64,000 bases of DNA from Arion vulgaris (GCA_020796225.1 CM036754.1:20960867-21024866), one strand, 5' to 3'; shown: positions 11,295 to 22,273, counted from the stretch's first letter. Numbers and translations: made by a program. Notes: generated by a model from the sequence alone, not told the origin.

Positions 11295-12085
11295 CTTATT
11301 GGGCAGAGAGCAGGACATATCTTTAGCTTATTGAGCAGAGAGCAGGACATATCTGTATCCTATTGAACAAGAGCATCTAATAGCTTTATCTTTTGAGCAG
11401 AGACAGGAAATATCTTTAGCTTATTGAGCAGAGAGCAGGGAATAGCTTTAGCTTATTGAGCAGAGAGCATGAAATAGCTTTAGCTTATTGAGCAGAGAGC
11501 GAAATAGCTTTAGCTTATTGGGCAGAGAGCAGGAAATACTTTAGCTTATTGAGCAGAGCAGGAGAATAGCTTTAGCTTATTGAGCAGAGAGCAGGAAATA
11601 TCTTTAGCTTATTGAGCAGAGAACAGGAAATATCTTTAGCTTATTGAGCAGAGAGCAGGAAATAGCTTTAGCTTATTGAGCAGAGAGCAGGACATATCTT
11701 TAGCTTATTGAGCAGAGAGCAGGAAATAGCTTTAGCTTATTGAGCAGAGAGCAGGAAATATCTTTGCTTATTGAGCAGAGCAGGAAATGCTTTTAGCTTA
11801 TTGAGCAGAGGCAGAAATAGCTTTGAGCTTATTGAGCAGAGAGCAGGACATATCTTTAGCTTATTGAGCAGAGAGCAGGAAATATCTTTAGCTTATTGAG
11901 CAGAGAACAGGAAATAGCTTTAGCTTATTGAGCAGAGAGCAGGACATAGCTTTAGCTTATTGAGCAGAGAGCAGGAAATATCTGTATCCTATTGAACAGA
12001 GAGCATCTAATAGCTTTATCTTATTGAGCAGAGAGCATGAAATAAATATATTTAGCTTATTGAGCAGAGAGCACCTCAGTATGTT
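11295..12085. repeat. minisatellite, ~33-bp unit
   Basis: About 24 tandem copies of a unit of the type AGCTTATTGAGCAGAGAGCA then GGAAATATCTTT. Copies vary by single substitutions (GGAAAT/GGACAT, AGCTTT/TATCTTT) and small indels. The outermost units at both edges carry a distinct CTGTATCCTATTGAAC variant. Confidence 0.95.
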
Positions 12086-12099
12086 GTGACCTGCGTAAA

Positions 12100-12335
12100 G
12101 TCTTTCTTCTTCTTTGGCGATCTTTCTTTACGGTTGTTTTTATCATTCTAATGTGATATATAAACAGCCAGACACCAAGAACAGGTGTACGTTCACAACC
12201 TTCAGTCCAATTGGAGCTCAGGTGCTTATCCTTCGGTGGTGTGTTCGGTTTCAACCAGCTGTTTATTTACTAGGGCAGCTCGCCCTAGGATACGATCCAT
12301 TCTGCCGTATAATTGGGCCCGGATCTACGCCTTTG
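12100..12335 (-). mobile_element. SINE-D copy
   Basis: It lies directly beside the 33-bp array. The minus strand carries a CCCTAGTAAATAAACAGCTG block shared with SINE-E, the ACCGAAGGATAAGCACCTGA block shared with 10230, and ends in an AAAGAAGAAGAAAG tail. Confidence 0.55.
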
Positions 12336-13364
12336 CTATCAATGTAAAGTCTGAAGATCTTGACTCTTTTCAGCTTTATATGTATATTGTTTTATGTATC
12401 ATCCTTTACGTCTAGTTTTCACCGATTCCTTTTCTTTTATTTCTTCCACACAGAATCACAACATAAACGCTGATCGGACATGCACGAAAAGAAAAACAAA
12501 GAACTCTGGAACATTTGTTACCAGGATAGAAATGGGAACACATGTATCGGTATTAAACCGCTTTCCTGGTGTTGGCAGAACGAATGTACATGCAACAGAT
12601 CGTGGCATTCTTCCAAAACAAGAGAATGATTTATCGACTGTGTTCAGTAATTATTTTATTGTTGTTTTTTTTTGCCCGACATGGAAACACGTTTTTCTTA
12701 GTTAATATTTGTGATTAATATTGAAACTGAATTACAAAGACAATTTTATATCATTGGATTCAAGACTGACAATGAAGAATGAAAGCATTACTTGATGTTA
12801 TTAATCTGTCTCACGTCTACATAACACTAAATGTTTTAAGAAAATGGTCATAATAATAACAACATTTTGATTGCTTTGTCATGGATATTTAGGAAAAAGT
12901 TATGGATTCTTGTGATATTATTTATTTTACAGTATAATAGTTCTTGTACGATGAAGTGGATAATTGTATTGTTAACAAATTTGATTAATTTCTGTGATTA
13001 TTCATGAATTTGTAAATGTGTATTTGCTCTTGATGTATGAAAATATATTATATTTTAGGCTCTTGTGAAATGAATGAATCAGATAAAATAACATGTTGAT
13101 TTTACAGAACGACTCACCATCAACCACAGTAAACAAGTCGTTGATTTTCTAGGCACACTAATTACATACAAGGGGTCCAATAGTTTTTCCATTGCTTTCT
13201 TTAAATAGTTAAGTAAGTTATGTAATAACGTGGTTCGGCAATGGTTCGGTAACAGAGTTGATGGATTGTACTAGAGACAGACCGATGTGGAGAAACATGG
13301 TCACTTTTACCAACCGGGCCGTTGATTGATTGATTGATTGATTGAGTCATGTAATAGTTCGTAT
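12336..13364. other. mostly unassigned sequence
   Basis: A frame at 12456-12700 preceded by a good 3' splice-site-like tract is discussed as a finding. A short SINE-N-like remnant (minus strand, ~13100-13220) and a GATT tandem run near 13320 are visible. The rest is unassigned AT-rich sequence. Confidence 0.4.
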
Positions 13365-14110
13365 AGGGTTACGTAACTTGTATAAACGTTTTGGTAATGC
13401 TAAGTAACTCTTGTACTAGTTCTTGTAAAATTAAGTAGTTGATGTAATAGTTTTTTGTAAGTTATGTTACAGTTCCTGTAATAGCTCTAGTAATATTAAG
13501 TAGCTCTTGTAATACAGGTAGTTCTTGTAAGCTAACTAACTTATGTAATAGTTTTTTGTAAGTTAAGTAACTTATGTTACAGTTCCTGTAATAGCTCTTG
13601 TAATATTAAGTAGCTCATGTAATACAGGTAGTTCTTGTAAGCTAACTAACTTATGTAGTAGCTCTAGTAATGTAAAGTAGTTCATGTAATAATTCTTGTA
13701 ATATTAAGTAGCTCATGTAATACAGGTAGTTCTTGTAAGCTAACTAACTTATGTAATAGTTCTATTAATGTAAAGTAGTTCATGTAATAGCTCTTGTAAT
13801 GTTAAGTTGCAGTGTCCAATGCTATATCGTGGTCAGAGATTCTGAGCATTCATTAAAGCCAATAGGCAAACTAAACAAGTTCTGAGCAGCTCTTTTCCCA
13901 AAAAGGATGTGGCACTCAAACCTCACTCGCTTTCACTTACTGGGTTCACCAGCTGCGACACTGTCGGGTAGGGCCCAGTTTATTAAAAAAAAGTAGCATA
14001 TATAATAGTTCTTGTAATGTTAAATAACTCGTGTAATCATTCTTGTAATGAAAAATAGCTAATGTAATAGTTCTGATAAGGAAAAGTAACTTGTGTACTA
14101 TTTCTCGAAG
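13365..14110. repeat. TTGTAA-rich minisatellite, interrupted
   Basis: Irregular tandem units contain GTAATAGTTCTTGTAA, TTAAGTAGCTCATGTAA and TACAGGTAGTTC blocks, with higher-order copies of about 120 bases. The array is split by a non-homologous insert at 13806-13991. Confidence 0.85.
13806..13991 (+). mobile_element. SINE-like insert in the minisatellite
   Basis: Non-repetitive, GC-richer sequence breaks the array and ends in an A-run (TTAAAAAAAA at ~13983). Array units resume immediately afterwards. It looks like a retroposed insert, but no second copy was seen to confirm this. Confidence 0.45.
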
Positions 14111-14494
14111 TTAAATAACACCTTTAAAAATGTTCAATTACTAAATGAATAAAGTGATGTAACTATTGTTTATGAATGAACAACATTTATAGAAACAACG
14201 TTAGATACACTTTTCCTGATAATTATTATGAATGACTACAATTTTCTGATAGATTTTTTAACGAAAGTTGACATTTCTCTTGAAATTGTTTAGGGTTATA
14301 TTTTGTAGTACAGTTTTGATCAAGCTACTCTTGTCAAATTTTTGCGCTGTTAAATAATCTGATAACTTTTTAGTGTGGTCCTTACCTGTTAGTTTCGTAG
14401 CTGGTGGACTAGTTAGGAATGATTAATGTCTGTTTTGAATAAGTGAAGTAAACCTTTTTAAACCACATTGTATATAGGGTAATACAGTTTTAGG

Positions 14495-14610
14495 CCTGTA
14501 GTTTTCATCCATCTTCGGCACACGATGGACGATGTGGCCACCTTTACTTCCCAGTGCTTTTACTGGTACCCAATTGAGGCTGAGTCAACCTGAGAGCCGT
14601 TACGGCTTTT
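14495..14610 (-). mobile_element. SINE-B body fragment
   Basis: The minus strand carries GGCTCTCAGGTTGACTCAGC, CTCAATTGGGTACC and GGCCACATCGTCCATCGTGT, matching the body of the copy at 29065. Confidence 0.65.
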
Positions 14611-14879
14611 AAAATTCCAGTTTGTTTTGAATTGTTTTGTAAATGACATATTTTATGAAAGTTAATTCAAAGTTTCGTCATGGAAGGCTGAAATGGATTT
14701 GCATAAAAGTAAATTATAAATTTGTTTTTCTATTCACTTGTCAAACGATGTTGAAATCCGATATACCAGGATGCTACATTCTTTGTTGTATAAGCACACA
14801 GCTTTCTACTCATGTTGAGCTGCAGGTCAGTTGCTTGGACTACAATTCCGCAATATACCTGACAAATTTCCTGCTCCTT

Positions 14880-15060
14880 AAAGTTCCTTGTTCACGACGG
14901 TCTGGAGAGAACAATATTGAGAGCAGGGTCCCAGGACGCAGAGGCAGAGACAGATCAAGAAGAAGATGGCTACAAGATATTAAATAAACCATGAATATGA
15001 CTATCGGAGAAGTGGAACTGTAGGACGGTGAATTTCAAATGCGCGGCGGATGTCTATAAA
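14880..15060 (+). pseudogene. LINE-E 3' fragment
   Basis: Plus-strand translation reads RVPGRRGRDRSRRRWLQDIK then TMNMTIGE, matching GRPRRRWIQDV-TGSLNMT at 2170. Confidence 0.6.
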
Positions 15061-15384
15061 GGACACGCATTGAGTGAAGTCTTGAGCCAACAAACATAAA
15101 ATAGTTAAAATCTTTGCGAGAACCCAACAGTTTGTATTCACAGTGTCTCTTACCCAATTGATGCTGGTTTGATCAGAGCATGTTATTGAAAGTTCACCAA
15201 CTGGAATTGTTTAGTACTGACTAAAAGTCAACGCTATCGAGTTTCATTTTCAAATGTGTTCCAATTTTTCCATTGTTGATAAATGTTAATTCTTTGCTTG
15301 ATGTTCCAAAGCACTGTTATTATATTGACGTTAGTGAAACTGCTCAGTCTTGATTCTGTTAATCTGCATTTATGAGTTCCATCC

Positions 15385-16432
15385 CATTAACGTATTTTCA
15401 ATTCTTGTTGTTAGAAGGATAGCTACATTTCATGTTCTTTCAATTTTCTCTTTATAATATAGATCATTTGTTTTGTATTTTCATTCCTTTTCTATAATAT
15501 AGTGAAATTTGCTATTTCTTTCTATTCTCTCTTCTATAATATCACATTTGCTGTCTTCCAAATTCTCTTTTTTATAATTTAGTAACATTTGCTGTGCTTC
15601 TCATTCTCTCTTCTATAATATAGTAACATTTTGCTGTACTTCTCATTCTCTCTTCTATAATATAGTAACATTTGCTGTACTTCTCATTCTCTCTTCTTTA
15701 ATATAGTAACATTTGTTGTGCTTCTCATTCTCTCTTCTATAATATAGTAACATTTGATGTGCTTCTCATTCTCTCTTCTATAATAAGTAACATTTGTTGT
15801 GCTTCTCATTCTTCTTCTATAATATGTAACATTTGCTGTCTTCTCCTTCCTTTCTATAATAAGTAAATTATGCTGTGTTTCATCTCTTTATAAATATACT
15901 ACATTTGCTGTGTTCTTAGTCATCTCTCTTCTATAATATAGTAACATTTGCTGTGCTTCTCATTCTCTCTTCTATAATATAGTAACATTTACTGTACTTC
16001 TCATTCTCTCTGCTATAATATAGTAACATTTGCTGTGCTTCTCATTCTCTCTTCTATAATATAGTAACATTTGCTGTGCTTCTCATTCTCTCTTCTATAA
16101 TATAGTAACATTTGCTGTACTTCTCATTCTCTCTTCTATAATATAGTAACATTTGATGTGCATCTCATTCTCTCTGCTATAATATAGTAACATTTGATGT
16201 GCTTCTCCTTCTCTCTGCTATAATATAGTAACATTTGATGTGCTTCTCCTTCTCTCTTCTATAATATAGTAACATTTGATGTGCTTCTCATTCTCTCTTC
16301 TATAATATAGTAACATTTGATGTGCTTCTCATTCTCTCTTCTATAATATAGTAACATTTGCTGTGCTTCTCATTCTCTCTTCTATAATATAGTAACATTT
16401 GCTGTGCTTCTTCTTCTCTCTGCCAAAATATG
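15385..16432. repeat. minisatellite, ~41-bp unit
   Basis: About 25 tandem copies of the type CTCTTCTATAATATAGTAAC followed by ATTTGCTGTGCTTCTCATT. Variants (GATGTG for GCTGTG, CTGCT for CTTCT) cluster locally, and a central zone around 15780-15910 is eroded by small deletions. Confidence 0.95.
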
Positions 16433-16473
16433 GTAAATAAATAGAAAGTAAACAAGTAAGAAGGACTTCCAGA

Positions 16474-16773
16474 AAAAACAATTTACCAAGCACATAATTT
16501 GAACCACAACCTTACTTTCCCCCCTTCCACCCCTTCCAATTGTCTAGATTAATACAAAAGAGCTTATCGCATGTGTTTGTGCAAGCACTGTTGGATAGAA
16601 TATGACCTGATCGTTCTGTGTTCTGTAGTCGACGCTGCTAGAAAAAGAAACGATCAAGTCAAACTTCTTTTGAGAGCTAGCTGGTTGTGATACTAAAAAC
16701 GATCGTCTGCAGGCAATGGGGGCCATAGAAAGTAAGGTTGGGCTTTGAATCCTGTGTTTGGTAAATTGTTTTT
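16474..16773. mobile_element. MITE with ~46-bp terminal inverted repeats
   Basis: The left end AAAAACAATTTACCAAGCAC and beyond is inverted at the right end (GTGTTTGGTAAATTGTTTTT), with matching continuation to AACCTTACTTTC / GAAAGTAAGGTT. The interior includes a second inverted pair around ACGATC. No target duplication was obvious. Confidence 0.6.
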
Positions 16774-16879
16774 GTCCATAGGCCTTTATTATTTGTTAGC
16801 TGTCTATTTATTTATCATTTTCATTGGCTCTGATGCCTCCCCTGGGCTACTTAAAACTCATTATTGACTCTTCTATAAT

Positions 16880-17150
16880 TTCAGTATTATTCTCATATGC
16901 TTTCTGTTTTGCTTCAATCTTTCTTATTCAACCCGGCTCCTTCTTTTATTCCAATGAGGTGTGTATTGTTGCTTCTCGTTCTGTTTTGCTTCCACTTTCT
17001 CTGTTTATTCCATGAGGTGTATTATGTAACTTCTCGTTCTGTTTTTCACTTCATTCTCAACTTTTCTGTTTCAACTCTTCTTTTTATTCCAATGTAACTG
17101 GTGTATTATGTAACTTCTCGTTTTCATCTGTTTCAGTCAGAAAATAGTAT
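16880..17150 (+). repeat. degenerate T-rich repeat
   Basis: Loosely repeated blocks of CTTCTCGTTCTGTTTT, TTTATTCCAATGAGG and GGTGTATTATGTAAC. It may be an eroded minisatellite. Confidence 0.45.
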
Positions 17151-17844
17151 CATTTACTGTTCCCACATTCCAGAGTCCAACTTTAGTTATTGTGCAATTA
17201 TGGCGTCTGTTTTTATTTCTGCACTTTCCTCCTTTTTGAAAGCTTCCATTTAATCTTTCATGGTTAACTGTTATGAAACTTTTGTAATTCTGATGTCTAT
17301 TCTTCAGAGAAGCGAGTTCTTTCTTTCATGTTCCTGTAACAGCCTATTTGTTTACATAGAAAAGGGTGTTGATATTATGCTTAAAATCCCGACGTAGAAT
17401 GCAAAGGTACCAGAGTGCCAATTTATTTTTACTTCTACCAGAGCAGATCTTGCCCAGCTTAGAAAAACTTGCCAGGAGTTCAATTTTTTCTATATTTAGC
17501 TCTTGGGTTTTGTTAAAGAACTGAAGCTGCCAAAGCACAATAAAGTAGAGACACCAATATTGGCAGTACTTATGTTTTTTAATGATACAGTAATAAAGAA
17601 TTTTATACAATTTTGAATTCTCACTTAAAATTTGTTATTTGTTTTGATGTTAATATATAACTGTTATTTTTTAATGAAATGTTATTTCTTGTATTGATAT
17701 TAGTGTCATCTCTATCATCATCATCATGTTACTGATTGCCAAAGTACAACAAGAAGGTTTATTTAAAAACTAGTGATTGGTTTTGAATTTTTTATAAAAC
17801 ATTAAGTGTAATAAGAAAATATGTCTTAAAAGGTTTCATGTTTA
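17151..17844. other. unassigned AT-rich sequence
   Basis: No gene motif or repeat was recognised. Confidence 0.35.
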
Positions 17845-18150
17845 GAATCCCATCTTGTTTAATTATGGCAACATATCAAATATACAAAGGAGAAGATGGA
17901 GATATGTTTGGCATACTTGGAGAAAAAATGATCAAAGTATATCAAAGCAGACATTGAAGTGGGAGGTAAATGGTTCTAGTAAGATGGAACGCCCTAGGGA
18001 AAATCTGAAACGAACTTTGCTGAAAGGGGCAAGAAATATGGGAATCAATTCCATGAAAAATATTGAACGAGTTGCCCTGGACAGAGTGGTATGGAGAAAT
18101 TACTATGTAACGTTTAATGGTATGAGATGAATACATATGATATGAAAATT
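17845..18150 (+). pseudogene. LINE-A 3' fragment
   Basis: Plus-strand translation gives QRRRWRYVWHTWRKND, LKWEVNGSSKMERPRENLKR and IERVALDRVVWRNYYVTFNG. This is the C-terminus of the same family as 36899-37968. Confidence 0.75.
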
Positions 18151-18234
18151 AGAACAATGTGATTTATTGTTTTAAAACGTCACTACTGTTGAGATTTAAT
18201 TTATAAATATGATTATTTTATGTTCTATGGTTTT

Positions 18235-18640
18235 GAGTAGAACAACCCGTAGCAAAAACTATAATGTTGGTCACATTGAACGTCACAGTGGTTTAGAGAG
18301 GGCAGTATTGAAGGACATGGTTCCTGGAAGACCAAGAAGAGGACAAACAAGACAAAGCTGAGAGCAGGATATTAAGAAAATTCTGAATACAACGCTGAAA
18401 GAGGCGGAAGAATTGGCAGAGAGATCAAGAACCTTTTAGATAGGCTATGATGAGAGAAAATAATTTGGGAAAGAATAGTACCTGGAAGTAGAACGAGAGG
18501 AATACCTAGAAGACGATGGATGCAAGATATCATTGACGATTTGCACAGAACAGAAAGTTTTTTAGGACTGCTGTCATGGCAGCCAATGTCCGGAAGGGAC
18601 AAGCTACTAGATGATGATGATGAGAGCTCAGGACTTGTTC
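18235..18640 (+). pseudogene. two adjacent LINE-E 3' fragments
   Basis: A first fragment reads VGHIERHSGLERAVLKDMV and GRPRRGQ. A second, starting near 18448, reads a GRPRRRW-type sequence and VRKGQATR, and ends in GATGATGATGATGA. They could be separate insertions or a local duplication. Confidence 0.6.
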
Positions 18641-19094
18641 ATTTATGTTGAGCTAATAATATGTCATTTATTTGGTGATCCTCATGTTCTACTTCTCTCT
18701 TCATCTTGTATTTTTTGAGAAAATATATTTGCATTTTTATAGATTATGCCAATATATGTTTATATATATGATTCATGCATGTGAGAATTCAAGTGCACGG
18801 ATGCGTCAAGCAGAAACATTTGTTTTTGCATCTTCAAAAATATATGTACATAGTGTTCATTATCAATTGGCTGGTCCAAATTAAAGCACAACAGTTGTGT
18901 CTACTCATTTCCCTATTATGTATGTGTGTTGAGGAGTTGGAATTTTTTTTGTAGTTTAAGTAAGAATTAATTATACAAATATTTTATCTATTGATGTTTA
19001 ATGCACATGCACGTGTGTGAACATACATATATGTAAAAATAACTATTATGTAACATCATAGTTGATGAACCAAACATGTGTAAAAGAAATAAAT
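18641..19094. other. unassigned AT-rich sequence
   Basis: No gene motif or repeat was recognised. Confidence 0.35.
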
Positions 19095-19990
19095 TATAAT
19101 ATTGCATTTATCTCATACTATTGCACGTTGCATAGTGCCTCCAAGCTATTTCACCATACCACTCTATCCTTGGCAACATGTTTAATCTCTTATATGGAAT
19201 TCGGATTTTCTCTATGGAGTTATTTTTTCTTGAATCCTTTGCCACCCACGTCAATGCCTGCTTTATGATTCTTTCATCTTTTCTTCTCAAAGTACACCCA
19301 ACATATCCATTTCTTCTCTTTCTTAATATAACATTTGTTACTATGGTTGGCCAGACATTACTCTTATTTCATCACTTCTTCTGAATTTGTCCCATTTTAT
19401 GTTCATTTTAAAATGAATTTAGCTTACTTTCTATATTTTGTTCTTTTTCAACTCTTGCTGGTATGTGTTAGGATTGAGATAACAGTGGATGAAAATTGTA
19501 ATATTTACAAACTATATAAATTGAGTTTCTTATAAGACTTTTAAGCTGATGTTGCTTTGACAATTCGTAGCATAATTTTTTTTTGATATTTCCCATGCAG
19601 TCAAAATTGCTACACAAATAGGCAAATAGGTTATATTTCTCGTTGAGGAAACCAGCATGGTATCAGCATTATTTGTCATAGGTGTCTTTATTATATTTAT
19701 TTTGCCAAAATTCAGAAATGCCTGTCCAACAGCGGCCTAATGTGGACATAAACTTATACACTTTCTTGACACAAACCACGCAGATTACACAAAGTGATTA
19801 ACTTGGTTGATACGACCGAAAGCAAACAAACAAAAGATGTTAAATTTGTCTTATCAAAGCTTATCTTTAATTTAACTTTTGACACGGTGGATGATAACAT
19901 GTCTGTTTTTCTTTGCATATCTTGATTGTTTTAGCTTAAGACAATACCATCTGCAAAATTCAAATCTTCCCTTTATTTTGTCCACCATAT
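19095..19990 (-). pseudogene. LINE-A fragment, interrupted
   Basis: It matches 36899-37968 from the C-terminal region (LNMLPRIEWYGEIAWRHYAT) back toward the palm. Collinearity is broken at ~19705-19865, where a SINE-M-like insert lies. Frame breaks are present throughout. Confidence 0.7.
19726..19850 (+). mobile_element. SINE-M copy
   Basis: It ends in ACAAAGTGATTAACTTGGTT, ACGACCGAAAGCAAACAAAC and an A-rich tail. It is the same family as 59435-59570 and related to the SINE-C/D/E tail module. It sits inside a LINE-A copy. Confidence 0.5.
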
Positions 19991-20655
19991 AGATGAGACT
20001 GCAGTAAAACTATTTGATTGGCGAAACATGTAGTACTGTAATTTTACAAATTACAAAAACAATGACAATATACAGCAACATTTCGACCAACAAGGCCTTT
20101 ATCAAACAAACGAACAATAGGAGTGACGAATTTTAAAAAAACAATCACATATGGACGACTACATACGAAGACATTCAAACTTTTCTAATGAAATCTGGAA
20201 TAAAAACGAATAACAAAATAAATGTAACACAAAAACACACACATAAAAACTAGAAATAGAAAAGAAGAGAAACAATAAAAAATCAAGTAAATATATAGCT
20301 TGAATACATGCAACATATGCACATATAGATTACAAGGCATGAGAAGAGAACGTACTAGAAGCATAGGAATGTAATACGTTGAGCCCACGTGGTCGCAAGG
20401 TACCATACAGCGATATCAACCGATTCTCCAGAGCAAATCGACTGCGATCATCCGAGAAACATGTTCGGATGGCTGTGACCTGGACATCGTGAGCTCCTAA
20501 ATGGCCAGTATCATTGAAATGGGTGGCTACAAGGGTCACAGAGCATTGGCGTATGTCGCGCGCAAGTGTTGGGCGAATCAGTCACTGAGCCTCTTGCCTG
20601 TCTCGCCGATATAAGCCTTATTACACCGCTTACAGATAATGACATAGATAAGATT
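19990..20655 (-). pseudogene. Penelope-like element 3' part with GIY-YIG remnant
   Basis: The minus strand from ~20640 encodes CKRCNKAYIGETGKRLSD, then VATHFNDTGHLGAHDV, then LENRLISLYGTLRPRGLN. That is the GIY-YIG endonuclease end of a Penelope-like retroelement. A stop and a frameshift break it near 20560. The downstream untranslated part carries the AAAGGCCTTGTTGGTCGAAA block repeated at 49920, 55560 and 58325. Confidence 0.75.
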
Positions 20656-20777
20656 ACAATTTAGGTGAATTTATCACAGTTAGGATTGACCGTATTATCA
20701 TGCCTGACTAACTGCATGCTAATGCAGAAACAGCTTTATTGTGATCTTAAAACACGAGTACTACACGATCACCTATT

Positions 20778-20785
20778 CTCTAGAT
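20778..20785. repeat. left 8-bp target-site duplication
   Basis: CTCTAGAT flanks the hAT-type MITE on the left and is repeated exactly at 21157-21164. Confidence 0.85.
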
Positions 20786-21156
20786 CAGCGGTTCCTAAAC
20801 TTTGCATTACAGCGGACCCTCTTTTAAATACATTTTGCTGCCGTGGATCCACAAACATTTCTATATATGAAAATAGACAGGGAATTAATTATCTTTGTTT
20901 TCCAATAGTAAACAATGTTCTCAGACTAGACTGCGGGAAACTTCAAATGATCTTTCATTTTGTTCTGTCATTTAGGTCTGATCCGGGTCCTTTGATTTCT
21001 AAGCAGAACTAGTTTACCACTGTTTTTATATGTTTTTAACATTTATTTTTCAGTTTGAAATGTCAAAGATCATAATATTCATTCAAGAACTTGATGGCCC
21101 CATGTAGTGCCTCGTGGACCACCCTGGTTCCGCGGACCCCAGCTTGGGAAACGCTG
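20786..21156. mobile_element. non-autonomous hAT element (371 bp)
   Basis: It starts CAGCGGTTCCTAAACTTTG and ends with the inverted form CAGCGTTTCCCAAGCTGGGG, and is flanked by a perfect 8-bp duplication CTCTAGAT. An 8-bp duplication plus CAGNG-type ends is diagnostic of hAT. No transposase remains, and the open frame crossing the left end is incidental. Confidence 0.85.
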
Positions 21157-21164
21157 CTCTAGAT
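21157..21164. repeat. right 8-bp target-site duplication
   Basis: CTCTAGAT, identical to 20778-20785. Confidence 0.85.
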
Positions 21165-21474
21165 AATTAGTTCATCCATTGAACATCTGGTGCAGTAGTT
21201 AACAGATCGATGTAGAACAATTAGTAGTACAAGTTTGTCGGAGACTCAGCAGAGACAAGCGCAGTGGACTACTGCAGCTAAAATGTTGAGCCAGTCGTAG
21301 TAGGAGGCCAGGATAAATTGACAGATCTATTGGGCTCTATTGGGTCAGACACTATCAGACTCGATGCTGGGCTGCGTTATGGACTGGTATTCAGGTACCA
21401 CCTTTCCTACATTTCTAGTTCTTCGAGTACCACTAGTCTGAAAGCTACAACTGAAATGTGGTTTATTTAGAGAT

Positions 21475-21610
21475 TCATCATTATCATCATCAAGTAGCTT
21501 GTCTCTTCCTGATCTTTTCTCCCGTGACTACGGTCCAGAAAAATTCTCTGTTCTGTGCAAGTTGACCGGCGTCAGCAACAGTCATTATCAGATCGTCAGA
21601 TTTGTAGATT
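21475..21610 (-). pseudogene. LINE-E-like 3' remnant
   Basis: The minus strand ends with sequence complementary to CAAGTAGCTTGTCTCTTCCT and a GATGATGATAATGATG microsatellite, like the 18.6-kb copy. Confidence 0.45.
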
Positions 21611-21654
21611 AAAGTAGACAAAATATTATCCACTCCCCACCCTCTTTATATATC

Positions 21655-21790
21655 TGGTACATACACACACACACAAACATACATACACACGTATTCATTA
21701 ACAGATATAAACACACATTCATTCGTACATATACACACACACACATTGATTCATATATATATACACATACATACATACATACATACATGA
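21655..21790. repeat. CA / ATAC microsatellite
   Basis: Repeated ACACAC and ATACATAC runs with interruptions. Confidence 0.9.
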
Positions 21791-21794
21791 GTAT

Positions 21795-21990
21795 GTAAAT
21801 GTGTGCGTGATCTCAGGCTAAGTCGTTTAGCCGTAGCCTTGCATTTCACAGGTCGTGGGTTCGAATCCAGACCGCGCTGCTCTGTTTACGAGTGCACTTT
21901 CCAAGGAATCTCTAGAATTGTTGCAGGAGCTACAAAGTTCGTACTTTGTGCAATATTCTTAGCCAGCATCGCGCACACTAGTGATCTACG
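21795..21990 (+). mobile_element. SINE-A, tRNA-like head
   Basis: The head CTCAGGCTAAGTCGTTTAGC and B-box GGGTTCGAATCC are well preserved. The body CCGCGCTGCTCTGTTTACGA and the block around TTGTGCAATATTCTTAGC match the copies at 26040, 38310 and 53060. Confidence 0.75.
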
Positions 21991-22014
21991 TACACACAGA
22001 CACACATAATGCAA

Positions 22015-22273
22015 CTACTCTTTCTTTTACTTTGCGTGCGTTCTTTACGACCAATGTTAATCGCTCTTTGTGATATGTTTGATCTTTGCCAAGAACGTAT
22101 ATACATTGCACATTGGTTTGGTAGGCCCTAAACGCATAGACTTCTACACATTTAGGACACATGCATCCGATTTCAGCCAAACCTCCTTAGTCGTCTCTTA
22201 CAACATGCATGGCAGGCAACAGTGGTTCTATTCTTTACACCCCAAATGTGGGCCCCGGCAACCACTCGGGCGA
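22015..22273 (-). mobile_element. SINE-C, best copy
   Basis: The minus strand reads CGCCCGAGTGGTTGCC, a TGTAAAGAATAGAACCACTG block, GACTAAGGAGGTTTGGCTGA, TTTAGGGCCTACCAAACC and ATCACAAAGAGCGATTAACA, then an AAAGTAAAAGAAA tail. The head resembles an A-box, but I could not find a convincing B-box, so tRNA ancestry is tentative. Confidence 0.7.

Noticed and set aside
20665..21012. 115-codon plus-strand frame
   Set aside because: It crosses the left boundary and inverted repeat of a hAT MITE and shows no domain.
21795..21870. Possible tRNA gene
   Set aside because: A- and B-boxes are present, but the sequence does not fold as an intact tRNA, and it continues into a repeated SINE body. The same holds for the heads at 5215, 9225, 29065 and 46503.
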